This document shows, piece by piece, positions 1-8,470 of a DNA stretch of 27,576 bases. The DNA lies in the NCBI GenBank assembly GCA_041745535.1, contig JBGTIS010000137.1, forward strand, positions 1-27,576, given 5' to 3'. Below the pieces are notes generated by a model. That model was given only the letters and a program-made list of their open reading frames with translations. It was not told where the DNA came from and made no database searches. Each line of letters opens with the position of its first letter. Within the stretch, counting starts at the first letter, position 1. This stretch comes from JBGTIS01 sp041745535. Its GTDB lineage: Bacteria > Bacteroidota > Bacteroidia > Cytophagales > Cyclobacteriaceae. Made by a program: the position numbers and the translations under genes.

Positions 1-1107
1 TTCTTCATCTTTGATGAAAATCCCCGGAATGTTGTGCTTTTCCAGAGTTCGAAAGTCGTCAGAGCCAAAAGCTTTGGCCAGGTGCACCAGGCCGGTACCC
101 TCTTCGGTGGTTACAAAATCGCCGGCAACTACCGTAAATGCCGGATAAGGCAATGGTACATATGGCATCAGTTGTTCGTATTCAATGCCTACCAGATCTT
201 TTCCTTTAAATTCCTCCACAATTTCGTAAGGAATGTGCTTATCGCCAGGTTGATAATCTGCCAGTTCCAGGTCTTTGGCTTTGGCATCTAGGTATACGCC
301 CAGCCGGTCTTTGGCCAGCACCACATTCACCGGATCATACGTGTATGGGTTAAAGGTTTTCACCTTCACATAAGTGATATTTTCGCCTACGGCAATAGCA
401 GAGTTACCCGGTAAGGTCCAGGGTGTGGTGGTCCAGGCCAGCAGATAATCATTTTCGGTATTTTTTATTTTAAACTGGGCCACAATGGTAGTGTCTTTCA
501 CCTCTTTGTAAGTACCCGGTTGGTTCAGTTCGTGCGAACTTAGTCCGGTGCCGGCGGCCGGTGAATAAGGTTGAATGGTATAGCCTTTATACAATAAACC
601 TTTTTCATAAAACTTTTTCAGCAGATACCAGAGCGTTTCCATATAATCGCGCTCAAAGGTAATATAAGGATTATCCAGGTCTACCCAATAGCCCATTTGG
701 CGAGTCAGTTCATCCCACTCACCTTTGAATTTCATTACCGCTTCTTTGCATTTGCGGTTATATTCTTCTACAGAAATTTTCTGGCCAATATCTTCTTTGG
801 TAATGCCCAACTGCTTTTCTATCTGTAGCTCCACGGGCAGGCCATGGGTATCCCATCCGCCTTTTCGCTTTACCTGAAAACCTTTTAATGTTTGAAAACG
901 GCAGAAAATATCTTTAATGGTGCGGGCCATTACGTGGTGAATGCCCGGTGTACCGTTGGCCGAAGGCGGACCTTCATAAAAGATAAAGGCAGTATGCCCA
1001 TCGCGGCTGGAAACAGATTTTTCGAAGATATGATTCTGTTGCCAACCTTCGCGAATCTGATTGGCTAACTGTGCGTAGTTGGGGGTTTTGTATTCTTTGT
1101 ACTTCAC
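1..1107 (-). CDS. ileS: Isoleucine-tRNA ligase, N-terminal part (partial)
   Basis: Cytoplasmic class I synthetase that charges tRNA-Ile. The 369 visible residues are open to the left edge, so about two thirds of a usual ~1050-1150 residue enzyme is missing. The class I HIGH-type signature reads PPSANGTPGIHH at residues 47-58, followed by GGWDTHGLPVE, which is typical of IleRS/ValRS/LeuRS. The editing-domain signature TTTPWTLPGNSA lies in the visible part. IleRS is preferred over ValRS because the overall N-terminal sequence (MKYKEYKTPNYAQLANQI) matches the Bacteroidota IleRS pattern. The start is GTG: no in-frame ATG lies between it and the upstream stop at 1153-1155, and AGGAAAGG (1112-1119) sits just ahead of it. 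The RND gene lies 120 bp upstream on the same strand, but a minus-7 element in that gap suggests an own promoter. Confidence 0.95.
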   Translation of the reverse strand, partial: MKYKEYKTPNYAQLANQIREGWQQNHIFEKSVSSRDGHTAFIFYEGPPSANGTPGIHHVMARTIKDIFCRFQTLKGFQVKRKGGWDTHGLPVELQIEKQLGITKEDIGQKISVEEYNRKCKEAVMKFKGEWDELTRQMGYWVDLDNPYITFERDYMETLWYLLKKFYEKGLLYKGYTIQPYSPAAGTGLSSHELNQPGTYKEVKDTTIVAQFKIKNTENDYLLAWTTTPWTLPGNSAIAVGENITYVKVKTFNPYTYDPVNVVLAKDRLGVYLDAKAKDLELADYQPGDKHIPYEIVEEFKGKDLVGIEYEQLMPYVPLPYPAFTVVAGDFVTTEEGTGLVHLAKAFGSDDFRTLEKHNIPGIFIKDEE

Positions 1108-1134
1108 TGGACCTTTCCTGAATTTTTTTGGGCA

Positions 1135-1142
1135 CAAAATTA
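1135..1142 (-). promoter_or_regulatory. Candidate minus-7 element for ileS
   Basis: Read on the minus strand the bases are TAATTTTG, a full match to the Bacteroidota minus-7 consensus TAnnTTTG. It ends 27 nt before the GTG start. No convincing TTG minus-33 element is visible at the usual spacing, so this is only half a promoter match. Confidence 0.4.
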
Positions 1143-1227
1143 CTATAAAATTTTATTGATGATGGGTTTTACTGTACTTTATGTGCTTAGGTTACGAAGA
1201 ACCCTGAAATTCAATCAGGTAATTCAA

Positions 1228-3750
1228 TTATACTTCCGGTTTTCCGCCGTTTTTCTCGACATCCACCGGTTGCGATTTTATTTCCTTTTTAGAGATCTGT
1301 TCCAGGTCTATTTCCTCATCTTCATCTTCCTGATAAAAATCGTCATAATGCTCAATAAGTGGGATAAATTCACTGGCTTTTCCTTCTTTATTGTCTTTAT
1401 AATACCTTCCATGATCAAAAGCCATCAGCAATGCGGGCAGTACCGTGAGGTTCGTCAGCATGGCTATCAGCAACGTAATAGAGGTAAGAATGCCCAGATA
1501 GGCGGTTCCGCCAAACGACGATCCGGCAAAAATAATGAATCCGGCAAACAGCACTACCGACGTATAAATCATGCTGGCTCCGGTTTCGCGGATACTTTTG
1601 CTAATGGCTACGGGAACAAAAAATTTGCATAATTTCATCTCCTGCCTGTATTTCGCCAGAAAGTGAATGGAATCGTCTACCGAAATACCAAATACGATAC
1701 TAAAGATAATAGCCGTACTGGGTTTCAGGGTAATGCCCAGAAATCCCATAAGCCCGGCGGTCATCAGCAACGGAATAATGTTGGGAATAAGAGAGATGAA
1801 TATCATCCGGATATTGCCGAATAGCAAACCCATAATGATGGCAATAATGCAGAAAGCCAGCAGCATGCTCATCAGCAGGTTGTTGATCAGGAATCGGTTT
1901 CCTTTAATAAACAGTGGCGTAATGCCCGTGATGGTAGCTTCTATTTCCGAATCGGCAAACACTTCCTGGCTTTTGGGGATAATTTTGTTCTGCACCAGAT
2001 CCTGCAGTTTATCGGAACTGAGGTTGGCAATTTTAAGCGATATGCGCATTTTCTGACCTGTCGAATCCACAAAGTTACTCAGAAAACTGTATTCATTATC
2101 AGGACCCAGAGTATCGCCGGATTGGTTTTCGGTGGGAATAATATTCGCTTTAGAGCCTTGCAGGTATCGCGAAATAAAACCCCGGTCGCGGTTGTTGGGT
2201 AATTCGTAGTAAGCGGGATTACCGTTGTAAAAAGCCTGTCGTGATGCTTTAATAAAGTTAATAATAGAAATAGGCTGCGACACATATTCCTGCTCGGCCA
2301 GATAATCCTGAAGTTCACCTGCTTTTTGCAGTGTCTGCAAACGGGTTACGCCTTTTGGTTTCTTGGTATCCACCACAATCTCCAATGGTAGCACACCAGT
2401 AAAATTCCTTTCAAAAAATTCCAGATCCTTCTGCACTTTACTGCGTTTCGGAATGTCGTCTACCAGGAAAGAGATCGCGCGTAATTCTGACAAACCAATT
2501 AGTGAAACGGCTACTGCGCCTAATGCGACTACAAATATGGAATATTTATGCCGGTGTACGAGTAAGTCCAGCCGGTGCAGCGTTACATTAAGCATTTTGA
2601 ATTTCAGATGCTTGAGCCGGCGGCTATTAGGCGCGGGCAGGTAAGAGAATACCGACGGGATAATGATAATACTGACAAAAAAGGTAGCTAAAATGTTGAT
2701 ACCGGCTACTACACCAAATTCCTTCAGAATACTGATATTGGTAGCGGCCAGCACCAGAAATCCTACGGCGGTGGTAAAATTGGTAAGAAAGGTAACCACG
2801 CCAATTTTCCTGATGATATAACTCAATGCCAGCATTTTATTGCCATGGCTGCTATACTCCTGATGATACTTGTTCAGCAGGTAAATGCTATTGGGTATTC
2901 CGATAATCACAATAATAGGGGGAATAAGTCCGGTCAGCACCGTAATCTGATACCCCATCAGCGCCAGGGTACCCAGCGACCACACCACCATGATACCAAT
3001 AATGATTAAAGGAAAAAGGACGGCATCCCAGGAACGGAAAAAAAGCAATAAGAACAAAGCCGTGATAGCTACTGATAAAATCAGGAAAATATTTAATTCT
3101 TCCCGGATTTTGATGCTCATAATGGTTCTGAAAAAAGGCAGACCGGCATAGTGAATTTGTATTTGCGTGTCATTTGTAAATTCGTCGCCGAGTGCTTGTA
3201 AAGAAGTAATTAACTGGTGTCTTTCGCTGGTATTGACTACTTCTTTATTCAGGAAAATAAGAATGAGGGTAGCCCCGTTTTCTTTGTTCAGAATCTGGTC
3301 GCTGAAGAAGCGGATTTTTTCCGCTTCCTTCACCAGGCTGTCCAGGGTATCCTGGTTGGAGGGGATTGTTTTGAAAACCGGCTCAAGGGTAAATTTCTTT
3401 TCTTCGGTATCTTTTACCAGATTTTGTAGCAGTGGAATAGAAATGACATCTTTGACACCTTCTATTTCCGCTATTTTATTGCTAAAATCCTTGAATTTGT
3501 TAAAGTTCCGCACCTGATAGATGCTGCTATCCTTTACGCCAATAGCCAGCAGGTTCCCATCTTCGCCAAACTGACTTCTGAAATTTTTATAATATCGCAT
3601 GTCAGGATCGTTGCGAGGCACGGTTTCTACATAACTGTAGCTTAATTCAAGATTCCGGGCCATATAACCCATAAACGCTGTTGTAACAACTATTAACAGC
3701 ATCAGCGGTAATCTATACCTGATAACAATATGGGCTAATCCTTTCCACAT
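1228..3750 (-). CDS. RND superfamily exporter, MMPL/SSD-like family
   Basis: An 840-residue inner-membrane transporter of the RND superfamily (the group of predicted exporters that includes MMPL proteins). The two-fold RND layout is visible. A first membrane helix at about residues 13-30 is followed by a ~185-residue extracytoplasmic domain and then a block of helices from about 220 to 370. A helix near 400-420, a second soluble domain and a second helix block repeat the plan. The second block carries IVFGISVDDSIHFLAKYRQE, the family's GxxxDDxIH-type motif, and the first block has the matching IPNSIYLLNKYHQEY. The substrate is unknown; relatives move lipids or hydrophobic compounds. A hydrophilic tail of about 60 residues contains an acidic run (QEDEDEEIDLE), which is not part of the usual core. 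No membrane-fusion or outer-membrane partner gene adjoins it, consistent with a stand-alone MMPL-type protein rather than an AcrB-type one. Confidence 0.85.
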   Translation of the reverse strand: MWKGLAHIVIRYRLPLMLLIVVTTAFMGYMARNLELSYSYVETVPRNDPDMRYYKNFRSQFGEDGNLLAIGVKDSSIYQVRNFNKFKDFSNKIAEIEGVKDVISIPLLQNLVKDTEEKKFTLEPVFKTIPSNQDTLDSLVKEAEKIRFFSDQILNKENGATLILIFLNKEVVNTSERHQLITSLQALGDEFTNDTQIQIHYAGLPFFRTIMSIKIREELNIFLILSVAITALFLLLFFRSWDAVLFPLIIIGIMVVWSLGTLALMGYQITVLTGLIPPIIVIIGIPNSIYLLNKYHQEYSSHGNKMLALSYIIRKIGVVTFLTNFTTAVGFLVLAATNISILKEFGVVAGINILATFFVSIIIIPSVFSYLPAPNSRRLKHLKFKMLNVTLHRLDLLVHRHKYSIFVVALGAVAVSLIGLSELRAISFLVDDIPKRSKVQKDLEFFERNFTGVLPLEIVVDTKKPKGVTRLQTLQKAGELQDYLAEQEYVSQPISIINFIKASRQAFYNGNPAYYELPNNRDRGFISRYLQGSKANIIPTENQSGDTLGPDNEYSFLSNFVDSTGQKMRISLKIANLSSDKLQDLVQNKIIPKSQEVFADSEIEATITGITPLFIKGNRFLINNLLMSMLLAFCIIAIIMGLLFGNIRMIFISLIPNIIPLLMTAGLMGFLGITLKPSTAIIFSIVFGISVDDSIHFLAKYRQEMKLCKFFVPVAISKSIRETGASMIYTSVVLFAGFIIFAGSSFGGTAYLGILTSITLLIAMLTNLTVLPALLMAFDHGRYYKDNKEGKASEFIPLIEHYDDFYQEDEDEEIDLEQISKKEIKSQPVDVEKNGGKPEV

Positions 3751-3763
3751 AAAATAACAAATT

Positions 3764-3771
3764 CAAAGGTA
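3764..3771 (-). promoter_or_regulatory. Candidate minus-7 element for the RND exporter gene
   Basis: On the minus strand the bases read TACCTTTG, matching TAnnTTTG. It lies only 13 nt ahead of the ATG, which would give a very short leader. No clear minus-33 TTG is present 19 nt upstream. The rest of the 250 bp gap (3772-4000) is AT-rich and shows no gene. Confidence 0.35.
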
Positions 3772-4000
3772 TCTTTTATTTTTTAACTAGCACTAATTGT
3801 GGCATTTAATTAGATGAACGAACACAATAAGCCCACAAAAGTACAATATTCGAGTACTGAAAAAAATTGAACGCGGCAAGTGTGCAGTAATATAGGCTGC
3901 CCAAAAGTGTGCTTAGCTGAAATAATGAGAGGGTTACCTACATACCAACGCTAATATTTTACCAAATTGTTAAATTCCGACAATCTTTTTCTAAAACTCA

Positions 4001-4858
4001 TTACAGTTGGATTGTATCATGATCGGTTAACCCTAACGCAAGCGGATTCTGATGGAGCAATTTTACCAGAAGCTGATACAATTCAGGATGTTGGGTGCTG
4101 AACATTTGTGGCTTTTCAAAAAAATGTTCAATGGCTACGGCAAAAAACTCGCGTTTACTGGTAGCCGCATAGGCCCTGAAAAAAGTATCACTTCCAAGTT
4201 TTATCTTTTCTATTATGGGTTCAATGCTTTTGTTCCACTGCTGTAAAAGGTTTGGGTTAAAAAACTGATGTTCTCCATTATCAATTAAATTTTCTAATTC
4301 CAATGCGTGCGCCATTTCGTGTAATCCCAAATTGATAGAATCGTTAGGATCCGCGAAACCCCGAACGAAATTATGCCAGGAAAGTACAATGGCCTTCGCC
4401 TGAGGGTTAACTTCTCCCTGATGATATTGTTTGGTTATGGTGGAAAAGTACTGATCGGGATAAATTAAAATATGATTAAAATGTGCCAGACTTACTTTGG
4501 GCAATCCGAAAGCGATTTGTACCGCGGTAGCGGCAATCAGGGTTTTCATTTCCAGGGTAACTTCCTGAAAATTCCGTGGGATAAACTCTTTGTTTTCAAT
4601 AAACCAGATTACCCGTTTTTCGAACCCTATTTTTTTTTTAGGGTTTAAAAGCCGATAATATAAAAAATACTGGTTCAGTAAACTTCTTATTTGAACAATG
4701 GGTAGCCTGCTTTGAATTTGAGATTTCCTGACCCTGAAATAATAATACAGGAAGAATACGATAAAAAATAATAAGGTAAGTAGTATCGTGGTCCCTAATT
4801 TTACCGTATTATTCCTGTTACCTTCAATGGTCAAAGCGATCAGAAACTTTAAATACAT
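4001..4858 (-). CDS. Membrane-anchored zinc peptidase, MtfA-like (M90 family)
   Basis: A 285-residue protein with one N-terminal membrane helix (about residues 22-41) and a soluble metallopeptidase domain. The zinc site is HEMAH at residues 180-184, preceded by AIVLSWHNF and INLGL, the pattern seen in MtfA-type M90 peptidases. E. coli MtfA is a soluble aminopeptidase-like protein that also binds the glucose repressor Mlc. Here the membrane helix sets the protein apart, and nothing in the window suggests an Mlc partner, so the substrate is not known. It follows glyS by 23 bp on the same strand and is probably cotranscribed with it. The ATG used gives MYLKFLIALT before the helix; a later start is possible. 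Confidence 0.8.
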   Translation of the reverse strand: MYLKFLIALTIEGNRNNTVKLGTTILLTLLFFIVFFLYYYFRVRKSQIQSRLPIVQIRSLLNQYFLYYRLLNPKKKIGFEKRVIWFIENKEFIPRNFQEVTLEMKTLIAATAVQIAFGLPKVSLAHFNHILIYPDQYFSTITKQYHQGEVNPQAKAIVLSWHNFVRGFADPNDSINLGLHEMAHALELENLIDNGEHQFFNPNLLQQWNKSIEPIIEKIKLGSDTFFRAYAATSKREFFAVAIEHFFEKPQMFSTQHPELYQLLVKLLHQNPLALGLTDHDTIQL

Positions 4859-4881
4859 AGGCTAAGGCTGCCTCTTTAACT

Positions 4882-6375
4882 TCAGATTTTATTAAAAATG
4901 TTAACCATAGAGGTTTCCTTCGCAAGTCTTGTGCTAATTTCATTCATGTGTATTCTTTCCTGTTCGGTGGTATCCCGATGGCGGATGGTAACGGTATCGT
5001 CTTCCAGCGTTTGATGATCGACAGCGATACAGAACGGAGTGCCAATTAAATCCTGCCGGGTGTATCTTTTGCCAATAGCGGCACTGTCGTCATACACCAC
5101 ATTGAAATCAAATTTCAGGTTTTCGAAAATCGCTCTGGCTTTTTCCGGCAAACCATCTTTTTTCAGTAAGGGTAAAATTGCGGCTTTTACGGGTGCCAGG
5201 GCAGGGTTTAACTTTAAATAAATCCGAGTTTTCTCATTTCCTTTGGCATCAACACCAACGTCTTCTGTATATGAGTTGCACAGCAGCATTAAAAAGGCCC
5301 GGTCGGCACCAATAGAAGTTTCCACCACATACGGAATATAGTTTTTACCCAATTCAGGATCGAAGTACCGCATTTTTTTACCAGACAGTTCCTGGTGCGA
5401 TTTCAGATCAAAATCGGTTCTGGAATGTATGCCTTCCACTTCTTTAAAGCCAAAAGGAAACTGATACTGGATGTCTACCGCCGCATTGGCATAATGCGCC
5501 AGCTTATCGTGTACGTGGATTTGAAGTTTTTCGGCTTCTATGCCCAGGGCTTTGTGCCAGTTCAGGCGGGTTTGTTTCCAATGCTCAAACCATTCCATCT
5601 CGTCGCCGGGTCTGATGAAAAACTGCATTTCCATTTGCTCAAATTCACGCATCCGGAAAATAAACTGCCGGGCTACAATTTCATTCCGGAAAGCCTTGCC
5701 GATTTGGGCAATGCCAAAAGGGATTTTCTGGCGGGCAGTTTTCTGTACATTCAGGAAATTGACAAAAATACCCTGCGCGGTTTCGGGCCGAAGGTAAATG
5801 AGGTTGGCATCGTCGGATACCGAACCGATTTTGGTAGAAAACATCAGGTTAAACTGCCGCACTTCCGTCCAGTTAGAGGTTTTGGATACCGGGCAAACAA
5901 TGTTCTCATCCACAATCAGCTGCCGGACCCCGTCCAGATCTTCCGCATCCAGTAACTGCCCCATTTTTTGCAATAAAGCTTTGGCTTCATCGGGTTTACC
6001 GTTGTTTTCCAGTTCCTGTGCCCGGTCTTCCAGCAATACATCAGCACGGTACCGCTTTTTCGAATCCTTGTTGTCAATCATCGGGTCGTTGAAACTATCG
6101 ACGTGGCCGGAAGCTTTCCAGGTTTCAGGATGCATGAAAATAGCCGCATCCAGCCCCACTACATTTTCATTCAGGCGGGTCATGGCCTTCCACCATACCT
6201 GTTTTAGGTTATTTTTTAGTTCTACGCCGTAGGGGCCATAATCATAAACGGCCTGCAAACCGTCGTAAATTTCACTGGAAGGATAGATAAAGCCATACTC
6301 TTTGGCATGGGCAATAATTTTCTTTAAAGAATTTTCGGGTTCGTTACTTTTTACAGCAGTTTTCTCTTTGCTCAC
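4882..6375 (-). CDS. glyS: Glycine-tRNA ligase, single-chain dimeric type
   Basis: Class II synthetase that charges tRNA-Gly in the cytoplasm. At 497 residues it is the eukaryote/archaea-like single-polypeptide form, not the alpha/beta form of E. coli. Visible signatures are YGFIYPSSEIYDGLQAVYDYGPYGVELKNN in pieces near the N terminus, the motif-2 region around FRMREFEQMEMQFF and the motif-3 region GADRAFL. The anticodon-binding domain occupies roughly the last 120 residues. The start is GTG (MSKEKTAVK); the upstream frame has a stop at 6403-6405 and no ATG before it. A stretch of 183 bp separates it from def upstream, with a minus-7 element and an inverted repeat, so it is probably expressed from its own promoter together with the M90 peptidase. 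Confidence 0.95.
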   Translation of the reverse strand: MSKEKTAVKSNEPENSLKKIIAHAKEYGFIYPSSEIYDGLQAVYDYGPYGVELKNNLKQVWWKAMTRLNENVVGLDAAIFMHPETWKASGHVDSFNDPMIDNKDSKKRYRADVLLEDRAQELENNGKPDEAKALLQKMGQLLDAEDLDGVRQLIVDENIVCPVSKTSNWTEVRQFNLMFSTKIGSVSDDANLIYLRPETAQGIFVNFLNVQKTARQKIPFGIAQIGKAFRNEIVARQFIFRMREFEQMEMQFFIRPGDEMEWFEHWKQTRLNWHKALGIEAEKLQIHVHDKLAHYANAAVDIQYQFPFGFKEVEGIHSRTDFDLKSHQELSGKKMRYFDPELGKNYIPYVVETSIGADRAFLMLLCNSYTEDVGVDAKGNEKTRIYLKLNPALAPVKAAILPLLKKDGLPEKARAIFENLKFDFNVVYDDSAAIGKRYTRQDLIGTPFCIAVDHQTLEDDTVTIRHRDTTEQERIHMNEISTRLAKETSMVNIFNKI

Positions 6376-6416
6376 TTTATACAGGATTTTATTTTGGGAC
6401 TGTTATTTTTCTTTGT

Positions 6417-6432
6417 ATCAGGACTTCCTGAT
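6417..6432. repeat. Inverted repeat in the glyS leader
   Basis: Two perfect 7-base arms, ATCAGGA and TCCTGAT, separated by CT. It lies about 40 nt upstream of the glyS GTG and downstream of the candidate promoter, so it would be in the transcript. With a two-base spacer it looks more like a dimeric protein-binding site than an RNA hairpin. No regulator can be named. Confidence 0.4.
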
Positions 6433-6480
6433 TTTAGTTAAATTTTTTGTGGCCAAAAAAAACGATTTTTTCGATAGCCT

Positions 6481-6488
6481 CAAAGATA
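6481..6488 (-). promoter_or_regulatory. Candidate minus-7 element for glyS
   Basis: On the minus strand the bases read TATCTTTG, a match to TAnnTTTG. It would give a leader of about 100 nt holding the inverted repeat at 6417-6432. No TTG is found at the expected minus-33 position. Confidence 0.4.
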
Positions 6489-6558
6489 AGTAAAAAGAGT
6501 TGTGGATAGAAAGAGCGCATCTTGCTTCGGGTCTTTTTTCATTGCAAGGCCAATGCTT

Positions 6559-7143
6559 TTACTTTAAAAATTTCATTGGATAACTGGCTGGCAATTTTCC
6601 TTTTGAAATTTTCTCCAGCTTCCCTTTAATGAGTTTCCTTTTTAAAAGATTTAGGTATTCCAGATACAGAATACCTTCAATATGGTCGTACTCATGCTGA
6701 ATCATCCGGGCAGTGGTGCCGGCAAACTTCCTGACTTGTTTGTTAAGATGCCTGTCCAGGTATTCAATTTCTATCTCCCAGGGTCTTTTTACATCACCCG
6801 ATAGGTGAGGAATGCTCAGGCATCCTTCCTCCACTGTCCAGTCTTTGGCAGATCGATTTAAAATTTTCGCGTTAATAAAAGTTTCCACAACCCCCTCGTC
6901 ATCCGGACCAAAATATTTTTTTCTATCCGGCTCTTCCAAATTGTTAAAAGTTATTTTACTATCCACCAGAAACAACCGGATGGGTTGATTAATTTGCGGA
7001 GCGGCTAATCCGCAGCCATTGGCACCATACAGGGTTTCCCACATGTTGGCGATTAAAACTGCTAACTCAGGATAGGCTTCGTCAATTTCTTCACACTTTT
7101 TACGAAGCATACTGTGGCCATACGACAAAATAGGTAATATCAT
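6559..7143 (-). CDS. def: Peptide deformylase
   Basis: Removes the formyl group from the N-terminal methionine of new proteins in the cytoplasm. All three metal/active-site motifs are intact in the 194 residues: GCGLAAPQ (43-50), EGCLS (106-110, metal-binding Cys) and HEYDH (150-154, two metal His and the catalytic Glu). Length is normal. The start codon overlaps the rfbB stop by one base (TAATG), so translation is probably coupled to rfbB and the two genes form one transcription unit. Confidence 0.96.
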   Translation of the reverse strand: MILPILSYGHSMLRKKCEEIDEAYPELAVLIANMWETLYGANGCGLAAPQINQPIRLFLVDSKITFNNLEEPDRKKYFGPDDEGVVETFINAKILNRSAKDWTVEEGCLSIPHLSGDVKRPWEIEIEYLDRHLNKQVRKFAGTTARMIQHEYDHIEGILYLEYLNLLKRKLIKGKLEKISKGKLPASYPMKFLK

Positions 7144-8195
7144 TAATTATACTGGTCTGAATAATATTGCTGGTAACTACCGGAAGTTACATGTTCCAGC
7201 CAGGTTTCGTTGGTCAGGTACCAGTCAACGGTTTTTTCCAGTCCCTCCTCAAATTGCAGGGAAGGCTGCCAGCCCAGTTCTTTCATAATTTTGCTGGCAT
7301 CGATGGCATAGCGCAAATCGTGGCCGGCACGGTCTTTTACAAAAGTGATCAGTTCGGCTGATTCGCCCGGTTTCCTGTCCAACTTCTGGTCCATAATTTT
7401 ACACAGCAGGTGCACAATGTCGATGTTTTTCCATTCGTTAAACCCGCCAATGTTATAGGTTTCGCCTACTTTTCCTTCATGATAAATCACATCAATGGCG
7501 CGGGCATGATCTACCACATACAGCCAGTCGCGGATGTTTTCGCCCTTACCATAAATAGGAAGCGGTTTTTTGTGTTTAATATTATTAATGCAGAGCGGTA
7601 ACAGTTTTTCAGGAAACTGATAAGGGCCATAGTTATTAGAGCAATTGCTCACAATAACGGGCAAATTATAGGTATTCTGAAAGGCACGCGCAAAATGGTC
7701 GGAGCTGGCTTTGGAAGCAGAATAGGGAGATTTCGGATCGTAAGCAGTGGTTTCCAGAAAAAATCCGCCATTGTCCAGCGAACCATATACCTCGTCGGTA
7801 GAGATATGATAGAATAAATGCGCTTTACTGGTGTCCCAGGTATTTTTGGCGGCATGCAGCAAGTTTACCGTTCCTAAAATGTTGGTATGGATAAAGGCTG
7901 TTGGGTCTTTAATAGACCGGTCAACATGCGATTCGGCAGCCAGATGAATGACACCATCGAAATCATGTTGCTTAAAAAGATCGGCAATGAAGGGCTGGTC
8001 GCAGATATCGCCTTTTATAAAAGTATAGTTAGGCGCTTTTTCAATGTCTGTGAGGTTTTCCAGATTTCCGGCATACGTAAGGCTATCCAGATTATAAATC
8101 TGATAAGAAGGATATTTATTTACAAACAACCGGACTACATGCGATCCGATAAAGCCCGCGCCGCCGGTGATAAGTATTTTTTTAGATGAGGCCAT
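7143..8195 (-). CDS. rfbB: dTDP-glucose 4,6-dehydratase
   Basis: Converts dTDP-D-glucose to dTDP-4-keto-6-deoxyglucose, the second step towards dTDP-L-rhamnose and other deoxysugars of surface polysaccharides. It is an extended short-chain dehydrogenase: the NAD-binding motif is GGAGFIGSH (11-19), the catalytic Thr-Asp-Glu lies in STDEVYG (131-137), and the Tyr/Lys pair is in YSASK (157-161). The 350-residue length is normal. HVDRSI and NNYGPYQFPEKLLPL are strongly diagnostic of RfbB/RmlB. The other dTDP-rhamnose genes (rmlA, rmlC, rmlD) are not in this window. A consensus promoter lies 44 nt upstream and the gene is divergent from gldD. Confidence 0.95.
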   Translation of the reverse strand: MASSKKILITGGAGFIGSHVVRLFVNKYPSYQIYNLDSLTYAGNLENLTDIEKAPNYTFIKGDICDQPFIADLFKQHDFDGVIHLAAESHVDRSIKDPTAFIHTNILGTVNLLHAAKNTWDTSKAHLFYHISTDEVYGSLDNGGFFLETTAYDPKSPYSASKASSDHFARAFQNTYNLPVIVSNCSNNYGPYQFPEKLLPLCINNIKHKKPLPIYGKGENIRDWLYVVDHARAIDVIYHEGKVGETYNIGGFNEWKNIDIVHLLCKIMDQKLDRKPGESAELITFVKDRAGHDLRYAIDASKIMKELGWQPSLQFEEGLEKTVDWYLTNETWLEHVTSGSYQQYYSDQYN

Positions 8196-8239
8196 ACTAT
8201 GGTTTTTAAAAAGTTTGGAGCCAATAGAAATTTTTTTTG

Positions 8240-8269
8240 CAAAATTAATGGTAAATAGCCATAAAACAA
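8240..8269 (-). promoter_or_regulatory. Bacteroidota-type promoter of rfbB-def
   Basis: On the minus strand a TTG (8267-8269) is followed by exactly 19 bases and then TAATTTTG (8240-8247). This fits the known primary sigma-factor consensus of the phylum in both elements and in spacing. It is the only full match found in the window. The predicted leader is about 40 nt. Confidence 0.65.
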
Positions 8270-8470
8270 CCTATTGCAGACAGGCATGCAGACAGCTGTA
8301 GCTTTTTAGGCTTAGGATAACAAAAAATCTGAAATACAGGAAACTTCTGAATAGAGAAGAGTTCGAAAGAGTCTTTTTGATACAAATTGTCAAAGTCAGG
8401 CGTTATCTTTCATGTTTTTAAAGGAAGAACCTATTATTGCGTAGATAAAATTTTCTGATTGGATCAGACA

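Noticed and set aside
1667..2056. Open frames antisense to the RND gene and, likewise, antisense to glyS, rfbB, recG, gltB, gltD, recQ and the M14 gene.
   Set aside because: They are shadows of strongly supported genes and show no recognisable domains of their own.
6376..6480. A T-box or other known synthetase leader before glyS.
   Set aside because: No T-box sequence or long structured leader with a terminator is visible.
8276..8295. Direct repeat GCAGACAG, two copies 12 bp apart, upstream of rfbB.
   Set aside because: Only eight bases long and two copies; not enough to call an operator.
8404..8411. TATCTTTC as a minus-7 promoter element for gldD.
   Set aside because: It differs from TAnnTTTG at the last base and no TTG is found 19 nt upstream.
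8459..8470. TTG at 8459 as the start of gldD.
   Set aside because: The ATG at 8471 gives a standard lipoprotein signal peptide; the TTG only adds four residues.
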